From Eonycteris spelaea (lineage: Eukaryota; Chordata; Mammalia; Chiroptera; Pteropodidae): a stretch of 64,000 nucleotides of DNA. The DNA lies in contig PUFA01000684.1 in the NCBI GenBank assembly GCA_003508835.1, positions 51,593 through 115,592 of the forward strand. Reading direction: 5' to 3'. This document shows positions 35,031-47,621 of this stretch, one piece after another (positions within the stretch are counted from its first letter, which is position 1; each line of letters starts with the position of its first letter). The notes below the pieces were generated by a model. That model saw only the letters and a program-made list of their open reading frames with translations. It searched no databases and had not been told where the DNA came from. The position numbers and the translations under genes were made by a program.

Positions 35031-37155
35031 AAAATAATTTCAAAGTTTTTACTAATTCTATTTTTTAAAAGAGTGAGATAATGGTAATGTTATTCTTGAT
35101 TTGTATTTCTGATTTTTGGTTTAGTTATGCAAACAGACATGGGAAGTTTTGTAATAATAAAACTGAGCTAATTTACCAATTTTTTGTAGATTAAGAAACT
35201 AGTCAATCTGGTTTGCCAACTCTTCCTCTCAATAAAAGCATGATAGCATTATAATTAATTTTAAACTCATTTTGTTGCTGTCTTAGAGTTATGTCCAAAG
35301 TTATTGCTCCAGTTAGTAGAATACATATGTGTGATAGAGAAAGATTGAATTAAGTATTTTGTTCACCAGGTATAATACCTCTACAAAAATGTGCTGTAAA
35401 TCAAGCTGAGGTTTCTGTAATATTCACCTTCAGTTCTGTTCTCTGACACACTCAGAGTACTAAAATACACCCCAAAGATTGTCCGCTTGTCCAACTACTT
35501 CACTTTACAGATGAGACTCAGATGATTGTCCATGCTCACATATCCAGTTTATGGCAAAACCAGGACAAGGGCTATTGTGTTCTCACTCTTACTCCAGATG
35601 GTTTTTATAACTTTGATCTCTTTGAAGCTCAGGCTATGGTTATATAACTTTAAACAACTTAAAACTAAAAAATGCAGCCAATTCTTTAAATTTGTACAAA
35701 TAGTCATATATTTGCTTTATAAATTAAATTTTCCAATTAAACTTTTTCCCTTATTAGAGTGATCAGCAAAGTAGCCATACAGATCTAATTTTCTATCTAA
35801 GTTGAGTATAATTTATTCTTGAGTGGTTATGACAATGTTCAAGATTATCATTATGTTTCACAGAGATATATTTTTAAAGTGTTAAACCTCCCTATTAGTA
35901 TAAAGTAAACTACAAATAAAATGTAAATTTGGACATAATTGGCCTAAAAACTGGGTTTCTATTACAATAAGAACCATTTGTTCTCTCCAACATGCAGTAG
36001 TTGGATACTCTCACTCATATGTGATAAGGTAAGAATGTTTGTGTTCTGTCACACTACTGCAACTCTCAGCTTGTCACAGTCTATGGGCTGAGTTTTTAGT
36101 TTTAAGATTTTAAACTCAAAACATTTTAGATTTTCTAAAAACCAAACAGCAAATCATAATGAAACCTGGATTGATCCTCCTGGCCTGCATAAGTTGATAT
36201 TAAGTCTATAAGTTTAGTTTCTGAGCCCTTAGGAAAAATATTTTAAAGAATTTTTATCTTTTATTGCTAGATAGAAATTTCAGCAAAGGGGTGAGGGCAG
36301 TGATTGTTTTTATAAGTACCTGCAGAGTACCAATAATGATGAACCAAGAGGCAAAAAGCATTAACTCAGAAAAAAAATCACACTTTTATATGTATATAAA
36401 ATAATAATTCTCACTATGATTAATTTAATATAACAAAGTTTGTTATATTATTATTTATAATGAGGGAAGGAGTTTTATAGATATTACTCAAAACTTTGAA
36501 TTTTTGGAAATTTTAAAACTTATATAGTTTTCTGTACCCCACCATTGTTCATTTACATTAAATTCAATATTTGTACCATATTAGATTCTTCTCTTGGTGG
36601 GTCCCAACCTGTCAATATAAAGAAGCTAAATAGTTTCCAAAAAATTATTGCAAACTTATTTTGACCAAACAAATAAAGTAACAATAATTTATAGATTTTT
36701 ACACTGAAAATGGCCTTAAAATTAAAATATTCTTACTTGATTTACTAATAACTATGTTGCGATTAGTTATAATTTCATGTACACATGAACTTGGCAGTAT
36801 GTGCTATGTGCCAAATGAATGAAGTAGATGGTAGATGAAAATAAATGCTGGAGATTAACTCACTTTAGGATGAGGAGGCCAAAGGTGATGTTTAAACTCT
36901 ATTTTACCTCTCCTAGTTACATAAAGGTTGACATCCTCCAAGTTCCATCTTTGGCCCTCTTTTCCTGTAGTGCCCAATACAGTAAACATTAGCCATAAAT
37001 GACTATGTAAATTTAACTTTTATTAATTAAAATTAATATTTAATTCCTCAGTCATATCAGCAATATTTCGAGTACACAATAACCATATATAGCTAGTGAT
37101 TTCTGTATAAGACAATGCAGATTATAAAATATTTCCATCATTGTAGAAAGTTCTA
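35031..37155. other. Unique region; weak MIR-like patch at 35500-35615
   Basis: Mostly unique AT-rich DNA. 'TTTACAGATGAGACTCAGAT' followed by a GGCAAAACCAGGACAAGGGC block around 35503-35570 resembles the MIR core. Otherwise nothing recognised. Confidence 0.4.
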
Positions 37156-37159
37156 TGCT

Positions 37160-37385
37160 TTGAGTCTACCCACTTAACTTAAGCAGCTTCGTCTACATCT
37201 TGGCTCACTTAGTGATGTTTACTCCCAGATTTGTATTTCTATGCCTCAATTTCCTCACATATTAAATGAGATAATAATAATACCTATTATGTAGGATTGT
37301 TGAGAGAATGACATAAAATAATACATGTAAGTGTTTTGAAAGGTAACAAACCATAATATGCCTTCAATTATTTTTTAATAAATAT
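37160..37385 (+). repeat. MIR SINE
   Basis: 'TGCCTCAATTTCCTCACATA', an AATGAGATAATAATAATACC block, 'GGATTGTTGAGAGAATGACA' and 'ATACATGTAAGTGTTTTGAA' lie in MIR order on the plus strand. It ends about 130 bp left of the POLI retrocopy. Confidence 0.8.
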
Positions 37386-37512
37386 CTTCATCATAATTAA
37401 GAATAACACTTTCCAGACCTCCAGAATTATATATTTAACTGCCTAATGGATATCAAAGTTTTGCAACAAAACATTTCCTTGGTCAAATAAGTTAGGAAAT
37501 TATAGAATAATC

Positions 37513-37529
37513 AAAGTTAAATAGGTTTC
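37513..37529. repeat. Target-site duplication, left copy
   Basis: AAAGTTAAATAGGTTTC occurs here and again at 38350-38366, on either side of the POLI retrocopy, with no mismatch. The left boundary (TC followed by AAAG) resembles an L1 endonuclease nick site. Confidence 0.9.
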
Positions 37530-37881
37530 TTCCAAAAACCGCACTACAGATACTCGTGGTATTGACAAAGAAGTCTTTAAGCAGCTTCCAATTGATATTC
37601 AAGAAGAAATTCTATCTAGAAAATCTATAGAAAAAACTCAAGGGAAAGAAAGTTTTAGTTGTCCATTACATGCCTCTAGAGGAATATTATCTTTCTTTTC
37701 TACAAAACAAATGCAAGAGAGTTCTTTAAACCCTAGAGACCATTTATCCAATAGCAAAAAGATAACCTCTTTATTTCCTTGTGAACCAGGAACATCAGGC
37801 TTAAATAACAGTATTTCCTTTTATTTGTCTAGCTAAAAGGATTCTTCATACTATTTAGACAGTAGCTTACAAGATGAATGA

Positions 37882-38292
37882 ATGAGCCAAGGACCTAAAG
37901 AATCTCAAGGATTTCACTTTTCTAATATAAACCCTGCTCTATCTATGTTCCATTCATTTCCAAATTTGCAGAGTAAGCAACTTTTCTCCAAAAACCGTAC
38001 TCATAAGCAACCAATAGGAACAGTCTCTCACCATGAAGGACTTCTAGAAAATGGAAAGCAAGATGAGAAAATTAATTTTCCTTTTGACGCTGATTCTGAA
38101 GTTTTCTATGAGCCTACAAAAGAGCTACAAAAAGAACTATTGGCTGATTGGAAGAGGACAGGGTCAGATTTCCACATTGTACATAAATTAGCATGTTCAG
38201 AAAACAAGTCTAGAAAGCAAGAGAAAGACCATTGTTCTCAGATTAGCAGTTTATTAAACTCTTCTAAAGTAAACACTAATAGATTTCAATGA
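37882..38292 (+). pseudogene. POLI: Residual 136-codon open frame in the POLI retrocopy
   Basis: An ATG directly after the second premature stop opens a frame to the TGA at 38290. It covers the segment from SQGPKESQGFHF to UBM2 and then continues about 38 codons beyond GSDFHIVHK, which by my memory is close to the human POLI terminus. At that point the sequence reads AAATTA where an AAATAA stop is expected, so the terminal stop appears lost. In UBM2 the Leu-Pro pair used for ubiquitin contact in the family reads Pro-Thr here. A pseudogene is the most likely status; translation is not excluded. Confidence 0.55.
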
Positions 38293-38319
38293 TGTAGAAA
38301 TCTAATATAAAGTGTTCCA

Positions 38320-38325
38320 AATAAA
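38320..38325 (+). terminator. Poly(A) signal of the POLI retrocopy
   Basis: AATAAA about 25 bp before the right-hand target-site duplication, the expected place for the mRNA cleavage signal of a processed retrocopy. Confidence 0.6.
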
Positions 38326-38349
38326 ACAAGGATAGTTACAGGAAAACAA

Positions 38350-38366
38350 AAAGTTAAATAGGTTTC
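38350..38366. repeat. Target-site duplication, right copy
   Basis: Second perfect copy of the 17-bp repeat seen at 37513-37529. Confidence 0.9.
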
Positions 38367-39177
38367 CTAAGTGCAGCCCTTCCCCAGAGCCTTTAATGTG
38401 CTAATGGGTATGGAAAATCTTCAAGAGGACAGTATTTTATAAAGCATTTATATATGAATCATCTTACTGGGGCAATACTCCATGAATCACATTTTGGAAA
38501 ACATTGTTTAGAGTAAATTTTCTTTCCACAGACTTTTGTGTTTATGACGTGCATACCAGAATAAGTATTTACCAACTTTATCTAGCTTTCACAATCCTAT
38601 TTAACTCTTCAATGGTTTACATTTTATAGAAACGAGTTTGCCTCCTTCTTAAATGATTTTAGAAAGCACACATCTGAGTTATTTTACAAATCAAAGTGTT
38701 GATTTTAAGTCAAGGTTTATGGTTTACATCCTTATGCAGTTCTTCAGGGTTTGTGATTGTGTGGGAAAAAATTTCTCACGTTAAATTTTTATGTTTTGAA
38801 CATTGAAATTTTCTGTAAAGTTGCAGAGTTCTTTAGAAAACCCCTTTTCCATTCAAAAATTATTTTATTTTTTCAGTAGTATAGTATAGTGTGGGGAATA
38901 AACAAACAAAAACAATGCTGCTTATACATTTCTAACCATTTTGATTAGGCTCCAGAGGATCTATTTAAAAGAGAACTTGAGATTTTAATAAAACACAGAG
39001 CCTATCACTTTAATTATTGTAGTGATAGTACTACAAAGCATTTACTTTGTTAGAGTAATATCTCTGTATTATTCTCCCTATCCTCTTTTTAAAATAACCT
39101 ATGTATAGGTAAAAAGAAAATTCTATGAGTAAATAGCATATTTATTTTAATAATGCAAGTGAAATAATATTAATTTT
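38367..39177. other. No recognisable element
   Basis: Unique-looking AT-rich DNA. No repeat or gene recognised. Confidence 0.45.
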
Positions 39178-39179
39178 AT

Positions 39180-39575
39180 TTTTATTTTTTAAAACTTATT
39201 TTATTGTTAGTTTCAAGTAGATAGTACATTGGTTAGACAACTGTATAGTTTATAAAACAATCCTGATTGCTCTTTCTCTCCTCTAGCTCTCCATCTAGCC
39301 ATTACATTCATGCTAACTGCACTCCCTATGTCATGCTCCCCATTCTCATGACCATCTATCAACTACTAATTTGTACTTCTTTAACCCTTTAACCCATTCT
39401 CCTAGCTCCCAAATCCCCCTCCCTCTAGCTGTCCACAGATTCTCCTCTATATTTGTGAGTCTATTTTTAATTAGTTTGTTCTTTTTGTTTCTTAGATTCT
39501 GCATATAATTGAAATGATATGGTATTTATCTTTCTCTGTCTGACTTATTTCACTCAGCATAATAATCTCTTAACT
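39180..39575 (-). mobile_element. 5'-truncated L1 3' end
   Basis: The minus strand reads as the L1 3' UTR of the same type as the copy at 48511: 'TTAGTTTCAAGTAGATAGTA', 'CATTCATGCTAACTGCACTC', 'CTGTCCACAGATTCTCCTCT' and the GAAATGATATGGTATTTATC block, ending with 'CACTCAGCATAATAATCTC'. Only about 400 bp are present. Confidence 0.8.
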
Positions 39576-40435
39576 ATAAAATAATTAATGATGTCCTGAT
39601 AATATGAAAATTGGGGTTAGTAACACTGACAGAATTTTCACTATTGTTATTCTCTCTGGCTCTTTTTAAATGATTGGCTGGAGGAGAAATACAAATAACA
39701 AAAGTTAGTCTGCATTTTTATTTCCTATGAGTTGTCATATACACAAGTGAATTGCCTTGTTCCCTATGGCTCCAAGGGATAAAACTAGAAGCGAAGGGTA
39801 AAATATTAGGGAGACAGAATTCAGTTCAACATAAAAACAATTATCTAATAGCCCTAGCTATTCATGACCTATTCATGGACTGATGAGTTTCTAGTCATCT
39901 AAGATGTTATGTGAAAGTCTGAGTGACCGCTTACCAGATACATTTAGGTTCATTTTTTGGTCAACATTCATAGTCCATGATTCTATGATTTACTTTTGGT
40001 AGTAACCATTTTCTATTAATATATTTCAATGTTTTAATTGATAAAGTGCAGAATAGGAAATATCTAGTATTACAGAAGAAACATATCCCTTTGTCCTTAT
40101 ATCTTCTAGATTCCCCATTCATTGAAGACAATAATTTAACAGTCTTATGTGTATCCTTCTAGAATATTCTATGATGTGGGTGTAAGTGCACATGATCTCT
40201 TCCTTATTTTACACAATTCACTATACTTTGAATGTACTATGAATATACTCTTTATATGCTTTACTATGAATATACTATGCTTTGTCTTCTGTACACTAAT
40301 ATATATGTGTATATATATGTGTGTGTGTGTATATATGTATATATAACATATATGTGTATATATATACACATAACATTGATATTATACATATGATTTATTC
40401 ATAGTATTTCATTGTATGGATAAATTAAACATTTT
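39576..40435. other. Unique region with a TATG/TATA simple repeat
   Basis: Unique-looking DNA; an alternating purine-pyrimidine TATATGTG-type tract lies at about 40298-40372. No gene seen. Confidence 0.5.
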
Positions 40436-41290
40436 TATAGACTTCATTTTATTTTTTAAGGCAGTTTCAGATTCACAGCAATAGTAAGCATAAGGTAAAG
40501 AGACTTTCCATATCCTCCCTGCCAATTTGTGCAATTGTACCACCATCAATACAATCTAGTTTTAGCACATTTCTATTACCCTTAAAATTTCTCTCAGGCT
40601 CACTTACAGTCAATCCCCACTCCCATTTCTAGTCCTAGGCAATTATTGTTCTGATTCTATGTCTATAGATTGGCCTTTCTAGAAATTTTATGCAAACAAG
40701 GTTATCCTAGATAAAGTTATTTGTATCTGTCTTCTTTTACTTGGCATTTTTTTTTTTGAAATTCACCTGTATTGTGAATATACCAGTAGTTTCTTTTTTA
40801 TCATTGAATAGTATTCCATTGCATAATATCACATTTTGTTTAACTAGTCACTGAGCATTTATATTTTGTCCTTTTTTTTTTGATATTATGATTGTTTATA
40901 TAAACACTTTTGTGTATGTATTTGTGTGAACACATGTCCTTGTTTCTTTGAGGTATATACATAGGAATGGAATTAGTGGGTCATATGCTAATTTTTTTGC
41001 ATAACTTTTTAATATATTGCCAATTTGCCAAAGTAGCTGTAACATTTTATATTGTCACCAGTAATGTATGTGCATTCCAGTTTCTTAATACAGCCTGTAG
41101 TTAACATAGTCAGTTTGGGGATCACAACCATTCTAGTGAGTGAGTTTGTATTGGTATATCTTTGTGATTTTTAATTTTAATTTCCCAAACCAAGGATATT
41201 GAGCACATTTTCATGTATTTACAAGCCATTCATATAACTTCTTTAGTGAAATGCCTTTCAAATATTTTCACCATTATTTTGAAATTCTAT
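40436..41290 (-). mobile_element. Old L1 (L1M-type) 3' UTR
   Basis: Reversed old-L1 3' UTR: 'AAGGCAGTTTCAGATTCACA', 'CCATCAATACAATCTAGTTT', 'GGCAATTATTGTTCTGATTC' and 'CATTGAATAGTATTCCATTG' in order. Non-coding and diverged. A second L1 3' end follows at about 41290. Confidence 0.65.
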
Positions 41291-43250
41291 AAGGATTACT
41301 CTAAAAAGCAGTTTTAATATAACAATAAAATCAAGAAGAAGATATAAAACTTTTCTATATATCCATTACTCTCTCATACATGCATAGTTTCTCTCATTTT
41401 CAACATCCCCTGCTAGAGTGGTACATTAGTTACAGTTTATGAACCTGCATTGGAACATCGTTATCACCTGAAGTCCACAGTTTATGTTAGTGTTCATTCT
41501 TGGTGTTGTACATTCTAAGGGTTTAGACAGATGTATAACAACATGCATTTATCATAATAATATTATACAGATAATTTTCTACTCTAAAAATCCTGTCTTT
41601 CACCTATTTGTCTCTCCTACACTCTCCCAACCCATTTCCAGGAAACCACTAACCTTTTAACTGTCTTGTAGTTTTGCCTTTTCCAGAATGTCATATAGAT
41701 GAAATTACACAGTGTGCAGCCTTTTTGGATTAGCCTCTTTCACTTCGTAGTATACATTTATTGTTCCTCTATAGCTTTTCAGGCTTGATAGCTCAATTCT
41801 TTATATTGCTGAATAATATTCCATTGTCCAGAAGTTTCAGTTCATTTATCCATTCACCTATAAAGGTTATATTGGTTGTTTCAAAGCTTGGGAAATTATT
41901 AATTAAACTACAATGAAAATTTTGGTTCTATAAATAATTGCTGTAGATTCCATGAAAAAGTGAGATCATGTAGTATTTTTCTTTCTGTGTCTGGCTGATT
42001 TCACTTAGCATAATGTCATCCAAATTCTTTCTTTGTATATTTTGGATAACTGACCTTTATTAGATGTGCCTTCTGAAATTTTTATTTTTCCCCAGGCTAT
42101 GTCTTCTCATTTCTTGATATTGTCTTCCCCAGAATAGTCTTTAATTTTAATAAAGTCCAACTTATCAATTATTTTTTATGGATTGTGACTCTGATATTGT
42201 ATCTAAGAGTCATCACCATACCAAATATTGTAGGTTTTCTCTCATGTTAACTTCTAGGAATTTCATAGTTTTGTGTCTTATGTTTATTCTCTATGACTCT
42301 TTTTTTTTTTTGATGAAGGGTACACTGTCTGTGTCTAGATTTCTTTTTTGCATATAATACCCAGTTATAATATCATCATTTGTTGAAGAAACTATCATTG
42401 CTCCATTATATTGTATTTTTCTTTTTGTGAAAGATCAGTTGACTGTATTTATGGGGATCTATTTCTGGGTTCTCTATTCTGTTCTATCCATCTATTTGTC
42501 TATTCTTTCACTAGTAGCATACTGCCTTCATTACTCTAGATTTAAAGTAAGTCAACATCAGGTAGTATCAGTACTCCACCTTTGTTCTTTTTCAATATTG
42601 AGTTGGCTACTTTGGGTATTTTGACTTTTCATATAAACTTTAGAACCAATTTGTTAATGTCTACAAAATAACTTGTTAGAATTATGATTGGCATTGCATT
42701 GAATCTATAAATTGAGGTGGGATAAACTTATATCTTGACAATATTGACTCTTCCTATCCATGAAAAATGAATATCTCTTTATTTATTTAGTTTCTTCTTG
42801 ATATCTTTCATCAGAGTTTTGTAGTTTTCCTCAAGTAGATCTTGTACATATTTTGTTAGATTTATACCTGAGAATTTTATTTGGGGTGGGTCCGAATATA
42901 GTCTTGTGTTTCTAATTTTAAATTCCACTTGTTTATTGTTGGTATACAGGAAAGTGATTGACTTTTGTATACTAACTTTGTATCCTGCAACCTTGTGGTA
43001 ATCACTTATTCATTTCAGACATTTTGCATCGATTCAGATTTTCTTTATAAATGATCATGTCATATGCGACTAAGATTTTTTTAAAATTTCTTCTTCCCTA
43101 ATCTTTATATATTTTATTTCCTGTTCTTAATTTATTGCAGTATCTAGGGCATCCAATACAATTTTTAAAAGCTATGGTAAGAGGAGATGTTCTTGCCTTA
43201 TTCTTAATCTTAGTGGACAAGCTTCAAGTGTATCACCATTAAATGTGATG
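41291..43250 (-). mobile_element. Old L1 (L1M-type), 3' UTR and ORF2 C-terminal half
   Basis: The minus strand begins with another old 3' UTR (41340-41760), then runs into ORF2: 'GGCTATGTCTTCTCATTTC', a 'CTGATATTGTATCTAAGAGT' block, a 'CTGGGTTCTCTATTCTGTTC' block near 42463 and RT sequence to about 43150. The RT active-site region near 43050 is decayed. Frame-broken. Confidence 0.7.
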
Positions 43251-44296
43251 TTAATGTAGTATATTTTTGTAGGTGTTACTTATCAAATTGGAAGAGATCA
43301 CTTGTATTCACATCCCCCTTGGTCATAACCAGTGTGATCAGATTGATGAATTTTCTCTAGTAGGCACCATTTAATATGGTCCCATACAGTTTCATTTGTG
43401 TATTGTATATACTGTATATAAGACTACATAATGATCCTGTCCATATGCCAGAATTGATATTAACCTAAATTAATGCACTTTATTGTATTATTAATGACTT
43501 TCTCAAAATTAATGATACTGCTTGTACAGAAATATTGATTGTTCTATAGAACAATCAAAACACTCAAATTAACTCCGTTTTCTAAACATACAGATATGAG
43601 TTAGATTATCTAGCAGAAGACGAAAACACCTTAATTACTACCATTTTAAATCCTTTTAAATTGACATTTTATTTTTATTCAAAAGAGTATCTTTTTATTA
43701 TTATTAATTTAGATCCTTAGGAGGAAGACCACACTTTCTCATTGATTGTAATTATAGGTTTCAATTTAATTGATTTTTAATTTAATCGAAATGAGCTATC
43801 TTTGTCATAACATAAACCCATTATATGACAATTACTCAAGTGCCTATTGTGTGCATTATGTTGTATTAAGCGTGATCATGATTATTACCCAACTAAAACA
43901 AAGGAGTATCATAAATTCTGTGAGTGGAAAAAGTATAAATGTACCCATATCATTATTTTTTAATTGGAAATCATTATTTCACCACTGAAAGAGTAAAGCA
44001 CTGAAAAATTTTGTGTTTTTCAACATTAAGAGTTGGCTAAAATATAGATCAAAAGTAAATCTCAGAAACCATTAAAAACAGTGATTTTTAAATGAAAATC
44101 CTCCATAATTTCCTCTTTTCTCTTAAATACACCCGAGGTACAAGGACAACTCTCTCTTCATAAAATATCTGAAGATATCTCAACTCTTAATACCTCTGAG
44201 ACATGCTAAATCATATTTAATAATTTAATCATGTTTTATCGCCAGAACTTTTCTTTTCTGTACTATGACAGTTCAGACTAAAGCTGATGTAATATT
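43251..44296. other. No recognisable element
   Basis: The left 150 bp may be L1-derived. The rest is unique-looking AT-rich DNA without supported features. Confidence 0.4.
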
Positions 44297-45345
44297 TTTC
44301 TTTTTTTATTAAATTTTTAGGGATAATACTGGTTAATAAAATCATTTAGGTTTCAAGTATGCAATTCAGTAACATATCATATGTACACTGCATTGTGTGT
44401 TCACTACTCAGTGTCTATCCATCACAGCCTACCTCCACCTCCCCCTTGTTCCCTCTTGTAAACACAAATCTACTGTCCATGTCCATGAGTCTCTATTTCT
44501 CTTATGTGCTTATTGTTTTCAGTTTTATATCTCACATATAAATGAAATCTTATAGTTTTCAACTTTTTCTGTCTGACTTATTTCACTTAGCATGATAGTC
44601 TTAAGATGCATCTGTATTGTCACAAATGGCAGTATTTCATCTTTTTTATGGCTGAGTAATATTCCATTGTATATATGTAACACGTCTTCCTTATCCAATC
44701 ATCTCTCAAACAACACTTCAGTTGTTTCCATGTTTTGGCCATCATGAATAATGATGTTATGAACAACAAGGTGTATCTTTTCAGATAAATGTTTTTGAAT
44801 TTGGGTGGTAGATATCCAGAGGGATGGCTGGGTCATATAGTACTTCTATTCTTAGTTTTTTAAGGAAACTGCATACTGTTTTCCATAGTAGCTGTGCCAA
44901 TTTGTAGTCCCACCAGCAGTGTATGAGGGTTCCTTTTTCTCCACATCCTCTCCAACATTTGTTATTACTTGTCCTATTGATGATAGCCATTCTAAAAGGT
45001 GTGAGATAGTATCTTATTGTGGTTTTGATGCACATATCCCTAATAGCTATTAAAGTTGAGCATCTTTTCGTATGTCTGTTGGTCATTCAAATGTCTTCTT
45101 GGGAAAAAGAAAATGTCTGTTCATGTCCTCTGCCTATTTTTTTTTAATTGGATTGCTTGTATTTTACTCTTGAGTTGTTTGTGGGTAAATATATATATAT
45201 TGGATATTAGGCCCTTACAAAGGTATTGTTAGTGAGTATTGTCAAATATTGAATTAATTACCTCTTTGTCTTGTTGATAGTTTATTTTACTGTGCAGATG
45301 CTTTTTAGTTTGATATAGTCTCATTTATTTATTTTTGCTTTGATG
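44297..45345 (-). mobile_element. L1 3' UTR and ORF2 end, first copy
   Basis: A T-run at 44300 is the element's A-tail. The minus strand then gives L1 3' UTR and ORF2 C-terminus to about 45345, including the open piece 44781-45086 with [16 protein letters not shown] second, similar 3' end starts immediately afterwards without a tail of its own. Confidence 0.85.
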
Positions 45346-47580
45346 TCCATGAATCTCTGCTGTTTGTTCTGTTCATTTGTTTGTATCCTACACATGAGTG
45401 ATATCCATGTGATTTTCAACTTTTTGTCTGGCTTATTTAGCTTAGCACTAGTATATCGAGTTTCATCCATGTTGTCACAAATGGCAATATTTCATCTCTT
45501 TTATGGCTGAGTAATATTCCATTGTGTATATGTACCATGGCTTCTTTATCCAATCATCTATCATAGGACACTTCAATTGCTTCCATATCCTGGCCACTAT
45601 GAATAATGCTGCTAAAAACATCTGTGCACAAATATCTTTTCATATAAACATTTTCAAGTCTTTTGGGAAATAGCCAGTAGAGGGATTGTTGGATCATATG
45701 GTAGATTCATTCTTAGTGTTTTCAGAAACTTTGATACTGTTTCCATAGTGGCTGTACCAATTTGCTGTCCCATTAGTAATGTATCAGGATTCCTTTTTCT
45801 CTACATCCTCTCCAACATTTGTTATTACTTGTCTTGTTGATAACAGCTATTCTAACAGGTTTAAGATGGTATCTTATCGTGGTTTTGATTTGCATTTTAT
45901 TCTGCTAGTAATGTTGAGCATCCTTTCATATGTTTGTTAGCTATTTACATGTCTTCTTGGGAGAAGTGTCTGGTCAGGTCCTCTGCCAATTTTTTGATTG
46001 AATTTTTAATTATTATTATTATTATTTTACTGTTGAGTTGTATTAATCTTACATATTTTGGATATTAGGCCCTTATCAGAGGTGTTGCTTGCAAATATAT
46101 TTTCCCAGTCAGATGGCTGTCTCTTTTCCTAGTTGACAGTTTCTTTTGCTGTGCAGAAGCTTTTTAGTTTGATATAGTTCCATTCATTTATTTTTTGCTT
46201 TTACTTCCCTTGCCCTTGAGGTCAAAATCCTCTTTAAGTCCAAGGTCCCTGAGTTTAGTTTCTATGTTTTCTTCTATGTAATTTATTGTTTCAGGTCTTA
46301 TATTAAGATCCTTAATCCATTTTGAGTTAATTGTGATGCGTGGTGATAGATAGCTCTCTAATTCTATTCTTTTGCGTGTGGCTTTTCAATTTTCCCAGCT
46401 CCGTTGACTGAATAGGCTTTCATTTCTCCATTGTATATTTTCTGCTTTTTTGTCAAAAATTATTTGCCCATATTTATGGGGGTTCCTTTCTGGGCTCTCA
46501 ATTTTATTCTGCAAATACTTTGTTGTTTCTATTATTGTCTCTTTATAGTATAATTTGAAGTCAAGTAGTGTGACTCTGGTATTTTCTTTTTCCTCAGGAT
46601 TACTTTGATCATTCAAGGTCCTTTGTGTTTCCATACAAATTTGATGATTTTTTGTTCTATTTCTTTAAAAGACACTATTAAGGTTTCAATGGGGATCGCA
46701 TTAAATCTGTATATTGACCTGGGTAATATGACCATATTAACCATATTGGTTCTTCCAATCCAAGAACATAAAATGTCCTTCCATTTTCTTGACTCTTCTT
46801 CAATTTATTATAATGTCTTCTAGTTTTCAGTGTATAGGTCCTTCACATGTTTCATTAAGTTTATTCCTATTGTATTTTATTATTTTTATTGCAATTGCAA
46901 AGGAATTTTTTTCATTTTTTCTGAAATTTTGTTTTTTATTGTATAGGAATCCTATGATTTTTTTACCTTGATTCTGCATCTTGAAATGTTACTCTGTGTT
47001 TATTGTTCCTGATAGCTTTTTGTGTGTGTGCGTGTGGCATCTTCAGGTTTTTTTCATACAATCATGTTATCTGTAAAAAGTGACAATTTTGACTTCTTTA
47101 TTACCAATTTGAATTCATTTTATTTCTCTTGCTTACCTAATTGCTCTAGCTAGGATTTCCAGCACTATACTAAATAAGAGTGGTGATACCAGACAGATTG
47201 TCTTGTTCCTGAACTTAAAAGGGGAGGTTTTCAGTTTTTCACCATTAAAGTATAATGTTAGCTAAGAGTTTTTTGTATATGGACTTTGTTATATTGAGTA
47301 ACTTTTCTTCAATACCCATTTTATTAAGTGTTTTAAACATAAATGGATGCTGTATCTTGTGAAATGATTTTTTTCTAGATTTATTTACGTGAGTATACGA
47401 TTTTTTATACTTTTATTTTGTTAATCACATTGATCAATTTGTATATGTTGAATCATCCTTGTACCCTGGAATGAACCCCACTTGAGTGTGATGTACAATC
47501 TTTTTAATGTATTGTCATATGGTATTTGCTAGTATTTTTGTTAGGATTTTTGCATCTGTACCCATCAATATTTTAGTCTG

Positions 47581-47621
<41 letters not shown>

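Larger units (their letters stand above)
37530..38349 (+). pseudogene. POLI: POLI retrocopy (DNA polymerase iota C-terminus)
   Basis: The frame beginning near 37531 encodes the C-terminal region of DNA polymerase iota, a Y-family translesion polymerase: an FKQLPIDIQEEIL block at about 37573 (first ubiquitin-binding motif, UBM1), CPLHASRGILSFFS, NPRDHLS, PCEPGTSG, then FHSFPNLQS and QKELLADWKR (second motif, UBM2) near 38127. Premature stops are TAA at 37834 and TGA at 37879; otherwise the frame holds without indel. It lacks the catalytic part, carries an AATAAA at 38320-38325 close to its end, has no clear long A-tail, and lies between perfect 17-bp repeats. These features mark a 5'-truncated, L1-mediated retrocopy. 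No promoter of its own is evident. Confidence 0.9.

Noticed and set aside
37530..38349. Genuine last exon of the POLI gene
   Set aside because: Two in-frame stops, a poly(A) signal just before a perfect 17-bp repeat, and no upstream exon or splice acceptor argue for a retrocopy.
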